Shown: positions 42,558 through 51,481 of the stretch, in pieces
Layout: every line of letters starts with the position of its first letter
Position numbering within the stretch: the stretch's first letter is position 1
NCBI GenBank assembly: GCA_900553395.1
Contig: USDJ01000005.1
Location: forward strand, 1-64,000
Length of the DNA: 64,000 bases
Source of the DNA: an uncultured Mycoplasmatota bacterium
GTDB lineage: Bacteria; Bacillota_I; Bacilli_A; RF39; UBA660
Direction of reading: 5' to 3'
Program-made: the position numbers and the translations under genes
The notes under the pieces: generated by a model
Database searches by the model: none
Told to the model about the DNA's origin: nothing
What the model saw: the letters and a program-made list of their open reading frames with translations, nothing else

Positions 42558-42566
42558 ATTATATCA
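42558..42566 (-). promoter_or_regulatory. Extended -10 promoter of the rimP-rbfA operon
   Basis: TGATATAAT on the minus strand, about 60 bases before the rimP ATG. No convincing -35 box, which extended -10 promoters tolerate. Confidence 0.5.
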
Positions 42567-42642
42567 TAAAAATTATAATTTACATAGTTTTTTTACATTA
42601 TTATTTATTTTTTTTGGTATAATTATCTAGGAGGAACAAAAA

Positions 42643-43347
42643 ATGAATGAAAATAAGAAAGATTTTAAAAACATGATTCTAGGTTTTGGAGTAATTACAC
42701 TATACTTAGTTGCTTCATTGTCTTCATTAAATATATTATCCATTTTTAACATTAATTACAATAACTTTAGTTTACTAGGAAAAGCCATATACGCTATAAC
42801 CTATGAAGCATTACTTACACTAATCATCATATTTATATATAGAAAAGATTTTATACCAGACTTAAAAATTTTCGTAAAAAATAATGCTAAATATTTTAAA
42901 AAATATATTAAATATTGGTTTTTAGTAATCATACTTATGATTTTAAGCAATGGTATTGTTACAATGTTTACAAACACAGATACTGCAGCGAACCAAGAAA
43001 TAATAGTTAATACTCTTAAAAAAGCGCCTATATATATTTTTATAACTACAGTATTTATAGCGCCTATATTGGAAGAATTAGTGTTTAGGTTATCGTTTAA
43101 AAAAATATTTGCACACACAAATTTTCTATTTATATTATTCTCTGGATTTATATTTGGGAGCATGCATGTTATAGGCTCTCTTAATAACATAACTGATATT
43201 TTATTTATAATTCCATATAGTATTCCTGGATTTATATTTGCATATACATATACAAAGTCAGAAAATATATGTGTACCAATTAGTTTACATTTTATACACA
43301 ATGGAGTTAGTATGTGCCTACAAATAATTTTAACTTTTTTAATTTAA
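42643..43347 (+). CDS. CPBP family intramembrane metalloprotease
   Basis: 234 residues with about six membrane segments. The three catalytic motifs are present: APILEELVFRLSF (EExxxR), FGSMHVIGS (FxxxH), and LHFIHNGVSM (HxxxN). This Rce1/CAAX-like family is linked to bacteriocin immunity or membrane proteolysis. Single plus-strand gene with AGGAGG Shine-Dalgarno, divergent from the rimP operon. Confidence 0.92.
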   Translation: MNENKKDFKNMILGFGVITLYLVASLSSLNILSIFNINYNNFSLLGKAIYAITYEALLTLIIIFIYRKDFIPDLKIFVKNNAKYFKKYIKYWFLVIILMILSNGIVTMFTNTDTAANQEIIVNTLKKAPIYIFITTVFIAPILEELVFRLSFKKIFAHTNFLFILFSGFIFGSMHVIGSLNNITDILFIIPYSIPGFIFAYTYTKSENICVPISLHFIHNGVSMCLQIILTFLI

Positions 43348-43789
43348 AAAAATTGATATTATAAATTACCCTTAAATAGTTCACAACAATAAAAAGTATA
43401 GAAATTGAGATTACTTTACTAGAATAACTTCCCATTAGATATTAATATTCTATATTAGAATTAGAGTTGATATAACCGCTCGACTAGTCAAATACATTAA
43501 TTCTAAAAATGCAAAATATTTTTCTTTTGGAACTACTTTTACAATGCGGTGTTTATTTATCTTATTAGTGTTGAACAAATAATTATCATTTTAAATTAAA
43601 CTTGAAGACAAATTTAATTCAACTAATCCATTATTATAAAATGTAAAGTATCCATATTTTTCGTATCATAAAGCAAAACTACACTTTTTAATTTTTATTC
43701 TATAAACATTCTAGTTTCTTAAAAGAAAGAAAATTTATTATATAAAAGGATTGACATTAAGTCAATCCTAATTTGTGAAACAAAACACA
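43348..43789. other. Intergenic stretch of 442 bases, possible gene remnant
   Basis: No intact gene. On the minus strand, about 43445-43600, an open stretch of around 50 codons includes KHRIVKVVPKEKYFAFLEL and ends at a TAG, without a convincing start; it may be decayed coding sequence. The right end holds the terminator of the response-regulator gene. Confidence 0.4.
43747..43769 (-). terminator. Terminator of the response regulator gene
   Basis: AGGATTGAC/GTCAATCCT 9-bp stem with a 5-base loop, followed by TTTTATA on the minus strand. Confidence 0.7.
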
Positions 43790-44170
43790 TCAATCTTTTC
43801 TACTTATCATTTTTTCAACTATACATTCAACATTAGCTTTAGAGAATGGTTTGTTAAGCATATCAACAATATCATAAGAAAATGCTTTAGAAATAGTTTC
43901 TTTAGTATCATCCCCAGAAATGATGCAAATTGGATATTTTCTAAATAAGTTATTATTTTTAAAATAATTGAGAACCATGAATCCATCATATTCAGGCATA
44001 TTCAAATCAAGCAACATACCTATTATATTGTACTCCTTATTAGAAGTAATAATATCTATTGCTTCCTTTCCATTAGACGCCTTTAAAACTGTATAATCCT
44101 CTCCTAAAGACTTTTCGATAATATTTTTTATTATCATTGAATCATCAGCTACTATAATTGCATTCTTCAT
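43790..44170 (-). CDS. Stand-alone CheY-like response regulator
   Basis: 126 residues, a single receiver domain: VADDSMI (acidic pocket), LLDLNMPEYDG (phospho-Asp, near residue 56), IISGDD (Thr/Ser site), NKPFS (conserved Lys). No output domain. It starts 2 bases after the hybrid kinase gene and is probably its partner in a phosphorelay. Confidence 0.92.
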   Translation of the reverse strand: MKNAIIVADDSMIIKNIIEKSLGEDYTVLKASNGKEAIDIITSNKEYNIIGMLLDLNMPEYDGFMVLNYFKNNNLFRKYPICIISGDDTKETISKAFSYDIVDMLNKPFSKANVECIVEKMISRKD

Positions 44171-44172
44171 AT

Positions 44173-46422
44173 TTATCCCTTTCTTAAATACTTTTTAACA
44201 ACATTAATAATTCTATTAGCTTCATTCATAAGGCTATCGTAATGACCTAAAATATATTCTAAGTCATTTTCTTTTCCTTTAATTTCATGATTATATGAGA
44301 GCTCAGCCAATTTAGTAAAGCCCAAATATTTACTATCACTTTTCATAGCATGCGCAAGTATTGCGTAATTATTTAAATCTTTAGACTCTTTAAATTCTTT
44401 CATTTTAGGTAATCTTGTCTCTGATTCAGTAAGAAATGCTTCTAATGTTTCATCATACATTTCCATATCACCTAAAAGTTCTAATCCCTTATCAACATCT
44501 ATTCCTTTATCTTTTAAGAATTGAACGTTATTATTATCATCTTTTATAACATTATCGTTAACTTTATCTATATTTTTATCTATTTCTTTATCATTATCAT
44601 TTTGATTATTATTTTTTATACTATCTTTTAAAAATTTAGCTAATACCCTATTTAATTCTAATTTTTCTATTGGCTTAGATAAATAATCATCAAAGCCAAC
44701 TTCTAAATACTTTTTTTCTTTACCATTTAATGCATCCGCTGTAAGAGCTACTATTGGTATACTAAATCCATTTATTTCTTTTAGTCTTTTCAAAGTCTCA
44801 ACGCCACTCATCTTTGGCATCATTATATCCATGAATATTATATCATATTTTTTATTTCTTTCAATACTATTTATACAATCAAATCCATTATCCATGCATT
44901 CTATTTCTACACCATATTCTTTAAATAGTTTCTGAGCCACTCTTAAGTTCAATTTATTATCATCTACAACAAGAATTTTCTTACCAGTTAAATCTAATTT
45001 TTCTTCACTAAGAGTCTTTTTCTCACAAGTTCCTGTACCTATCTTTTGCATTAAATAAATCGTAAAAGTAGAGCCCTCTCCATACTCACTTTGTACAACT
45101 ATTTTCCCGCCCATCATTTCAACAAGCCTTTTAGTAATAGCAAGGCCAAGTCCAGTTCCTTCTGTTGTTGTATTTTTATCCTCATCAAGTCTTTCAAATT
45201 TATTAAATAGTTTACTTATTTGTTCAGTTTTTATTCCTCTACCTGTATCTGCAATAGATATTGCTAATTTACATTCATCTTTAATATTTACACAACTAAC
45301 CTTAAAATCTATATATCCGTATTCAGTATATTTAGCGGAATTAGTTAAAATATTAGTTATGACTTGTTTAACTTTTCCAGCATCACCATATAATACTTTA
45401 GGTATATCAGGTGCAAAATCACATCTTACCTCAATAGGTTTCTCACCAATTCTAGCTCTGATTAGTTTCGTCAAATTTTCTAAGTTTTCTCTTAAGTCAT
45501 ACTCGGTATTAACAATTTCCATTTTATCAGCTTCTATTTTACTTATGTCAAGTATACCATTAACTATTTCAAGTAAATTTCTAGAAGCCATAATTATGTC
45601 TTTGGCATCCTCTTTTGCATCGTCTAGTGATTCTGCATTTTCAATGCATTCACTAAATCCTACTATAGCATTTAATGGAGTTCTTATCTCATGAGACATA
45701 TTACTTAAGAAATCAGTCTTAGCATGGTTTGCTTGCTCTGCTTGTACTTTGGCAAGTTCTAGTTCATTTATTAACTTCATATCTGGATTTTCTATAGTAA
45801 AATACATAAGGATAGTAATAAATGTTTCCATTGAAGTTATAATCAATATATGCGGAAACGTTGCTTGAATAAATGTGGCTATAAGACCTATTGTTAAATA
45901 TGCAAACATTGGAATATATTTTTTGCTCTTTAAATTTTTGAAATTCTTAAACATACAAATTAACCAAGATACTATACATATTCCAGAAACAATATATGTA
46001 ACATTAGCACTCGGACCATAAGTAAAAATTCTTCCATTATCTCTGTTACTATATAAAGGTAAAATAAGTACTATAAAAATTGAGATTGTACAAAATATAG
46101 TTAAAATAGTTGTTATTTTTTTAAATACTTTTAAATCCACTTTTTTTAAAGATATTGTAAAAATATACGCGGTCATTAAAACTATCCACACCACTAAGTA
46201 ACACAAATATAATTTACATATCTGAATTAAAATAATTGATTCATAATTAATCACAGCAAGATATGTGCTTAAAATATCTAAAATCATACCAACAAAATTA
46301 AATATAATTAAACAAGAAAAAATTTTATTTTCTATAGTTGGCATTTTTTTCTTTGAAAAATAAATTATCATTATTAAAACAATGTAAAATAAACTTAAAA
46401 TTTGAAAATACAAACTACTCAT
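44173..46422 (-). CDS. Hybrid sensor histidine kinase with seven-helix sensor, receiver and Hpt
   Basis: 749 residues. About seven N-terminal membrane segments (1-205), then a HisKA with SHEIRTPLNAIVGF (phospho-His near 243), HATPase with N box NAKY-like NSAKYTEYG, G1 DTGRGI, G2 GTGLGLAI, then a receiver (LVVDDNKLNL, FMDIMMPKMSG near 529) and a C-terminal Hpt (AILAHAMKSDSKYLG near 689). It resembles a complete phosphorelay in one chain. Input signal unknown. Co-transcribed with the CheY-like gene. Confidence 0.93.
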   Translation of the reverse strand: MSSLYFQILSLFYIVLIMIIYFSKKKMPTIENKIFSCLIIFNFVGMILDILSTYLAVINYESIILIQICKLYLCYLVVWIVLMTAYIFTISLKKVDLKVFKKITTILTIFCTISIFIVLILPLYSNRDNGRIFTYGPSANVTYIVSGICIVSWLICMFKNFKNLKSKKYIPMFAYLTIGLIATFIQATFPHILIITSMETFITILMYFTIENPDMKLINELELAKVQAEQANHAKTDFLSNMSHEIRTPLNAIVGFSECIENAESLDDAKEDAKDIIMASRNLLEIVNGILDISKIEADKMEIVNTEYDLRENLENLTKLIRARIGEKPIEVRCDFAPDIPKVLYGDAGKVKQVITNILTNSAKYTEYGYIDFKVSCVNIKDECKLAISIADTGRGIKTEQISKLFNKFERLDEDKNTTTEGTGLGLAITKRLVEMMGGKIVVQSEYGEGSTFTIYLMQKIGTGTCEKKTLSEEKLDLTGKKILVVDDNKLNLRVAQKLFKEYGVEIECMDNGFDCINSIERNKKYDIIFMDIMMPKMSGVETLKRLKEINGFSIPIVALTADALNGKEKKYLEVGFDDYLSKPIEKLELNRVLAKFLKDSIKNNNQNDNDKEIDKNIDKVNDNVIKDDNNNVQFLKDKGIDVDKGLELLGDMEMYDETLEAFLTESETRLPKMKEFKESKDLNNYAILAHAMKSDSKYLGFTKLAELSYNHEIKGKENDLEYILGHYDSLMNEANRIINVVKKYLRKG

Positions 46423-46441
46423 TATCTACCACCTAGTTTAA

Positions 46442-46469
46442 ATTATACCACATATAATTTAAATTTCAA
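46442..46469 (-). promoter_or_regulatory. Promoter of the hybrid kinase operon
   Basis: TTGAAA (46464-46469), 16 bases, TATAAT (46442-46447) with an upstream TGG extension. Confidence 0.6.
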
Positions 46470-46516
46470 TTAAATTGATCAAATCCTTTATATTTAAATA
46501 CATTTTTGACAAAAAA

Positions 46517-46534
46517 AGTGGGTTTTAACCCACT
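46517..46534 (-). terminator. Terminator of the acyl-CoA synthetase gene
   Basis: AGTGGGTT/AACCCACT stem followed by seven T on the minus strand. Confidence 0.85.
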
Positions 46535-48259
46535 CTAATTATGTTGAAACTTCATTCTTTTTATTAAAGTTTTATAATCCATTTTTCCTAATGCTGTTTC
46601 AGGAAAATCTTCAACTGGAACAAATTTCACCGGTTGATGGTATCTATCAAGATTCATTTTACATTGTGATTTTAACTTATCAACAAGTGCTGGTGTTATA
46701 CCCAATGTTCCGTTTTTCATTTTTATAAAAGCTACTGGAACATTTCCTTTATATTCGTCTTCCATTGGAACTACAATACTACTCTCTATCTCATCTACTT
46801 TTTCAAGTTCTCTTTCAATACTATCCGGATATACATTAACACCACTAGATTCGAACATTCTATCTAATCTTTGAGTATAAAATACTATTCCATCTTCATC
46901 TATATAGCCCATATCTCCAGTATGTAACCATTTTTTTCCATCTTTTTCTAACGATATCGAATGTTTTTTGGTATTTCCAAAGTAATCTTGTACCATTACA
47001 GTTGGACCGGAAATACAAATTTCACCATCTTCATTATATCCAAATTCTTCTCCTGTACTAGGGTCAACTATTTTAAAATCCGTATTAACCATTGGTATTC
47101 CTATGCTTCCAACTTTATTGCACCCATTAAATGAGAATGTAACACCAGCAACAGCCTCAGTTAATCCATACCCTTTACATACAGAACTTGTACAATTATG
47201 TGCTTTTAAAAATTCGTTAAATTCCTCTTCATTTTTCATTTTATCAGCACCATATACTACATATTTTAGGCAAGACAAATCTGATTCTTTTAATTTTTTA
47301 TTACTCATCATAGCATTAAATAATGTTGGCACTCCAATAATATGATTAGGACGTTTTTTTAATAATTTTGGCAAATCATTTTTACTAAATTTAGCAACTA
47401 AAATTATAGAAACCCCATTACATAATGGCAAATGTACTGAGCTGCATAATCCAAAGCCATGAAATATTGGCATTATAGTAAGCATTTTATCACCAGCAGA
47501 AAAATTAGATGCCATAGCACCAAACTGTGTAATCATTGAATTAATATTATCATTTGATAATGGAACAGTTTTGGCATCTCCAGAAGTACCACCAGTATGA
47601 AGTAAAACTGCAATCTCATCTTTTGAATAAGAATTATGTGTATAAGTAGCTCCCTTGCCATTTGCTATAAATTTTCTCCAAGAAATTACATCAACATTTT
47701 GTAATCCTTCAGAATGTAACTGTTTGCTTTTTTTTCTTATTTTAAACACAATTTTTTTAACTAAAGGCATTGATATACCAGCACTACATGAAATTACTTT
47801 TAAGTCATCGCCAGAGATTTTAGGCACTACATCATCTAGTGCTACTACATATTTACAATTTGTTTCTTTTATATATGAATTAATTTCTGCTTGACTTTTC
47901 AAAGGATGTATCATATTTGGTATTGCTCCAATATTATTTAAGGCATAAATTGATGCTAATGCCTCTGGTGTATTAGGCATGCAAACAGCTACTACATCGC
48001 CTTTTTTCACGCCCAACTTAGAGAATGCCCTACTGCATTCGTCAATCATTTCAAATAATTTTTTAAATTTAATTTTTCTGTCATAATAGTCTATTGCTAA
48101 CCCATTCATATTGTTAATATTGCTTAAATATAAATGTTCATATAGTGTTCTTTTGGGCGTTGCAATATTCCTATTTTCTTCTGGTATATATCTTAACCAA
48201 CGTTTTTCAACAGATGGTTTATTATTATTTTCACTTATCTTAGTCATTTTTAATGACAC
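46535..48259 (-). CDS. AMP-forming acyl-CoA or acyl-ACP synthetase-like protein
   Basis: 574 residues. P-loop LLHTGGTSGDAKTVPLS near 215, A5-type YGLTEAVAGVTFSFNG, WLHTGDMGYIDEDGIVFYTQRLDRM and a late ETALGKMDYKTLI with the catalytic Lys. Activates a carboxylic acid, most likely a fatty acid, through an acyl-adenylate. The start overlaps the upstream HAD-PlsC gene by 10 bases, linking it to glycerolipid acylation. Confidence 0.88.
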   Translation of the reverse strand: MSLKMTKISENNNKPSVEKRWLRYIPEENRNIATPKRTLYEHLYLSNINNMNGLAIDYYDRKIKFKKLFEMIDECSRAFSKLGVKKGDVVAVCMPNTPEALASIYALNNIGAIPNMIHPLKSQAEINSYIKETNCKYVVALDDVVPKISGDDLKVISCSAGISMPLVKKIVFKIRKKSKQLHSEGLQNVDVISWRKFIANGKGATYTHNSYSKDEIAVLLHTGGTSGDAKTVPLSNDNINSMITQFGAMASNFSAGDKMLTIMPIFHGFGLCSSVHLPLCNGVSIILVAKFSKNDLPKLLKKRPNHIIGVPTLFNAMMSNKKLKESDLSCLKYVVYGADKMKNEEEFNEFLKAHNCTSSVCKGYGLTEAVAGVTFSFNGCNKVGSIGIPMVNTDFKIVDPSTGEEFGYNEDGEICISGPTVMVQDYFGNTKKHSISLEKDGKKWLHTGDMGYIDEDGIVFYTQRLDRMFESSGVNVYPDSIERELEKVDEIESSIVVPMEDEYKGNVPVAFIKMKNGTLGITPALVDKLKSQCKMNLDRYHQPVKFVPVEDFPETALGKMDYKTLIKRMKFQHN

Positions 48260-49659
48260 CCCTTACTAAGCTTTTTTTGCTTTTGCTTTTGAGCTTCATC
48301 TTTTTCTTTTAACTCAATAACCATTCCTTCTATCAAATTTTGAAGTTTCATTGTGGATACTTCAACATCATCTAAAGGCGAAACATAAAATGGTTCTGCA
48401 AACCTGATTCTATTCTTTTTTCCATAATAGATAGCCATTGGAATAATTGCTGTTCCTGTTTTTTGTGCCATTGCAACTGCGCCTTTATGAAATGGTAATA
48501 TAGTTTTTTTTCTTCCTTCTTCTGTTTTGTTTTTTCTTGTACCTTCTGGAAAAATTAAGACATTATCACCATATACCAATCTAGTTGCTAATTGCTCTGA
48601 TGTTTCTTTTCTACTATTAGGATCTTTTCTGTCAATAAATACCGCACCTCTTGTCAATTTAAAAATTCTTCCTCTAAATGAGTCTTGAATCTCTGAAGCT
48701 GCAAATCCAGCATAATATTGGTGTTTTCCTAATCCTAAATCTATCAAATAATTATCACAAGATTTAACATGATTTGAGCAAAACAACTTTCCATCTTGAT
48801 AAGGTACATTATCTTTATTTTCTATAATAGGTTTAAATTTCAATTTCATAACAGGATACATTAATGTATACATTAGTCTATAGGCTTTTTTTCCTTTATT
48901 TAATTCTTTCGTATTTAATTTTAAACTTCCGCTTTTTAAATGAGCATAATACTGATTATAATATCTTTTTTTCTCTTCATCGCTCATTTTTTCTATCTCT
49001 TGAGATGTAGCATGTAAAAACTCCCCTGGTTTCACTAAATTTACTGATAATTCATCTATTTTAGTTTCAACTTCATCCCAACTATTAACTCTTATAATAT
49101 TATCGTGAGATACGTCTTTATTATAAGGATTATCAATAAGTATAACTCTAACTCCGTTTTCTGCTAAGTATAAAGCAACATCAGATTTATCTTCTATCAT
49201 TATATCAACATGTAGTTTTCTACATCCTAATAATTTATCCCTAGGACTATCTTTTTCAGAACAATATTGTTTAGAATCAAAAGTTAATGAATTTTTTTCT
49301 AACCACTTATTTAGCAACTTTCTATAACGGTAACCAAGCAAATTACTACTTGTAACAAATTTTCTGGCTGTAATCAAATGCAAATTATATCCCTTATTTT
49401 TTAAATTGCTTAAAGTAGTTTTTGCTCCATCTCTTAATGAACATTCTTTACAATACTTTTCTAAAACCTTACTGCCATATAATAACTCTTTAGATTTTGA
49501 AAGTCCGAATATTTCACCAAAACTATAAGCTTCTGGTAATACTGGCTCTTTCTTTAACATTTTAGCCACTTTAGTATTATAAAAGCCATTCAAGTCAGTT
49601 AAAGTTCCATCTACGTCTACTCCAATTATAGGATTGTTCTTTTTATTATTCTTTTCCAC
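48250..49659 (-). CDS. HAD-like phosphatase fused to a PlsC-type acyltransferase
   Basis: 469 residues from a GTG at 49659, preceded by AAGGGGGA; the upstream in-frame ATG at 49716 lies in the -35 box and is rejected. Residues ~8-205 are HAD-like (VDVDGTLTD, LITAR, MIEDKSDVA), similar to 5'-nucleotidase-type phosphatases. Residues ~230-460 are a 1-acylglycerol-3-phosphate acyltransferase: CSNHVKSCD (HxxxxD) and FPEGTRKNK. A fusion, likely acting in lipid synthesis with the co-transcribed acyl synthetase. Substrates inferred. Confidence 0.85.
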   Translation of the reverse strand: MEKNNKKNNPIIGVDVDGTLTDLNGFYNTKVAKMLKKEPVLPEAYSFGEIFGLSKSKELLYGSKVLEKYCKECSLRDGAKTTLSNLKNKGYNLHLITARKFVTSSNLLGYRYRKLLNKWLEKNSLTFDSKQYCSEKDSPRDKLLGCRKLHVDIMIEDKSDVALYLAENGVRVILIDNPYNKDVSHDNIIRVNSWDEVETKIDELSVNLVKPGEFLHATSQEIEKMSDEEKKRYYNQYYAHLKSGSLKLNTKELNKGKKAYRLMYTLMYPVMKLKFKPIIENKDNVPYQDGKLFCSNHVKSCDNYLIDLGLGKHQYYAGFAASEIQDSFRGRIFKLTRGAVFIDRKDPNSRKETSEQLATRLVYGDNVLIFPEGTRKNKTEEGRKKTILPFHKGAVAMAQKTGTAIIPMAIYYGKKNRIRFAEPFYVSPLDDVEVSTMKLQNLIEGMVIELKEKDEAQKQKQKKLSKGCH

Positions 49660-49687
49660 AAGTCTTCCCCCTTTAAAATTGATTGTT

Positions 49688-49716
49688 ATAATAACACTTA
49701 TTTCACTATTTGTCAA
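49688..49716 (-). promoter_or_regulatory. Promoter of the HAD-PlsC / acyl synthetase operon
   Basis: TTGACA (49711-49716), 17 bases, TATTAT (49688-49693); the start site near 49681 supports the GTG start of the fusion gene. Confidence 0.75.
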
Positions 49717-49798
49717 ACTGTTTGTTATTTACTCACTTTTTTTTGGAAAAATGAGAAATTTTTCTAATAAAAGATATACTTTTTATATATTAGTTATA

Positions 49799-51241
49799 TT
49801 AGTTAAGGCCCTCTAAATATTTTCTTATTCTTTTTTGAGCATGAGATGTATGCGCATCTTTTAGCCAACCTTCGTTAGGGTGTGATGATTTATCTGATTC
49901 TATTAACACTCTATCTCCATCACTTAAAACGTAACCTCTTGAAACTTGTTTATCATTAACTTTAGCACCCACCAAACTATTTCCTAATGAATTCTTTAGT
50001 CTATAAGCAAGATCTATCACTGTCGAACCTTTAGGTAATTCTATTCTATCGCCTTTTCTTGTAAACACAGTTATTGTTCCAGATAATATTTCCCTTCTTA
50101 CTTGTTCTACAAACCCTTCATTATCCTCAAATATTTTGTCTATTTCTGATAATGATCCTAACATTTGAAATTTTTTGCTTACTTCTTCTTGCATTCTATA
50201 TCTTGCTTTTCCTTTATTTATATCCCAATATGTAGTAATTCCAAAAGAAGCAACTCTATCCATATCAAACGTTCTTATTTGATTTTGAACCAAATTATGA
50301 TTTGGCCCAAAGACAGTTGTATGAAGAGATTGATACATATTAGCTTTAGGGTTACATATATAATCTCTAAATGTAGATTCTACTGGTTTATATAATGAAT
50401 GAATAAGTCCTAAGGATACATAACAATTTCTTATTTGATCTACCATTATTTTTAATGATAATAAATCATGTATTTTAGACCAATCATTTACTTCATGAAG
50501 TCTTTTATATATACCATATATGTTTTTAGTTCTTACTTTTATTTCATATGGAATTCCTTCTGCAATAAGTATATCTGAAATACTTAATAGCATATCTGTT
50601 AAAATGTTAGCATTAGCTTGACCCCTTCTCATTAATTCCTCGCTTATTTTTTTATATTCATCTGGATTTAGATAGCTAAATGCCAAATCTTCTAATTCAG
50701 TTTTTACTCTATATTCACCAAGATAGTATGCAAATGGAACAAATATTTCTAGGGTTTCTATAGCATTTTCTCTTTGCTTTACAGGAGTTTTATATTGTAA
50801 CGTTCTCATATTGTGAAGTCTATCAGCTAATTTTATTATCATAATTCTTACATCTTTAATAACACTCGTTAATATTTTTCTTGTATTTGCTAAATTTTGT
50901 TCAGCTTTGGTAGAAAAGTTCATTCTACGTATTTTTGTTACTCCATCTACTAAAATAGCTACTTCTTCTCCAAAGTTGTTAACAATATCTGCTCTTGTTG
51001 CTTTGGTGTCTTCTAAAGTATCATGTAAAAGTGCTGCACATAAAGTTGGAGTATCAGCGTGCATTTCTGCCAATATATAAGCGACATTTAACGGATGTGT
51101 TATATAAGGTTCACCACTTTCTCTTAGCTGTCCACTATGAAGATAATCAGCATAATTATATGCATTTTTTACAAGTTCTGCTCCATTTGGATTATACTCT
51201 TTTACAAGACTTAACAAATTAGTAATAGTTATTTTAGACAT
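49799..51241 (-). CDS. rel: RelA/SpoT-type (p)ppGpp synthetase/hydrolase lacking the C-terminal ACT region
   Basis: 480 residues from the ATG at 51241, with AGGAGG upstream. HD hydrolase domain (ITHPLNVAYIL, LLHDTLEDT, ADRLHNMRTL), synthetase domain (RTKNIYGIYKRL, LLSLKIMV, CYVSLGLIHSLY, MYQSLHTTVFGP) and a TGS domain (ITVFTRKGDRIELPKGS). It ends after a short helical segment (WLKDAHTSHAQKRI) where full Rel proteins continue to ~730 residues with zinc-finger and ACT domains. Expected to make and degrade (p)ppGpp, with altered ribosome sensing. Preceded by an attenuator-like leader. Confidence 0.92.
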   Translation of the reverse strand: MSKITITNLLSLVKEYNPNGAELVKNAYNYADYLHSGQLRESGEPYITHPLNVAYILAEMHADTPTLCAALLHDTLEDTKATRADIVNNFGEEVAILVDGVTKIRRMNFSTKAEQNLANTRKILTSVIKDVRIMIIKLADRLHNMRTLQYKTPVKQRENAIETLEIFVPFAYYLGEYRVKTELEDLAFSYLNPDEYKKISEELMRRGQANANILTDMLLSISDILIAEGIPYEIKVRTKNIYGIYKRLHEVNDWSKIHDLLSLKIMVDQIRNCYVSLGLIHSLYKPVESTFRDYICNPKANMYQSLHTTVFGPNHNLVQNQIRTFDMDRVASFGITTYWDINKGKARYRMQEEVSKKFQMLGSLSEIDKIFEDNEGFVEQVRREILSGTITVFTRKGDRIELPKGSTVIDLAYRLKNSLGNSLVGAKVNDKQVSRGYVLSDGDRVLIESDKSSHPNEGWLKDAHTSHAQKRIRKYLEGLN

Positions 51242-51258
51242 AAAACCTCCTATAAAAA

Positions 51259-51287
51259 ATAACAAGCATAAAATAGGTGCTTGTTAT
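51259..51287 (-). terminator. Intrinsic terminator in the rel leader
   Basis: 10-bp stem ATAACAAGCA/TGCTTGTTAT, 9-base loop, six T, then the rel Shine-Dalgarno only 2-3 bases later. It lies between promoter and rel, so rel expression requires readthrough. Confidence 0.8.
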
Positions 51288-51289
51288 AA

Positions 51290-51370
51290 TTATTGGCGCA
51301 TTAAAGAATCATAAGAAATTATATTCATATAACAATTAGTTATTACTTCAAATAATCTTATACATTCCAT
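51290..51370 (-). CDS. 26-codon leader ORF upstream of rel
   Basis: ATG at 51370 with GAGGTG five bases upstream; encodes MECIRLFEVITNCYMNIISY plus DSLMRQ, stop TAA at 51290-51292, just before the terminator stem. Codons 12-14 (AAT TGT TAT) contain TTGTTAT, which can pair with the 5' arm of the terminator. Fits a translated leader peptide that controls readthrough; a free small protein is the alternative. Confidence 0.6.
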   Translation of the reverse strand: MECIRLFEVITNCYMNIISYDSLMRQ

Positions 51371-51400
51371 ATATACACCTCAAATAATTTATTTAAATAA

Positions 51401-51429
51401 ATATTACTATTATTTTTTTGTTATGTCAA
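51401..51429 (-). promoter_or_regulatory. Promoter of the leader-rel transcript
   Basis: TTGACA (51424-51429), 17 bases, TAATAT (51401-51406). It lies upstream of the leader ORF, with start site near 51394. Confidence 0.65.
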
Positions 51430-51481
51430 TATTCATATAGATAAAAAGTGAAATAATTAAATTTCACTTCAAATACAAATA

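Noticed and set aside
49660..49716. ATG start for the HAD-PlsC fusion at 49716
   Set aside because: This ATG overlaps the -35 box of a TTGACA-17-TATTAT promoter; the GTG at 49659 has AAGGGGGA.
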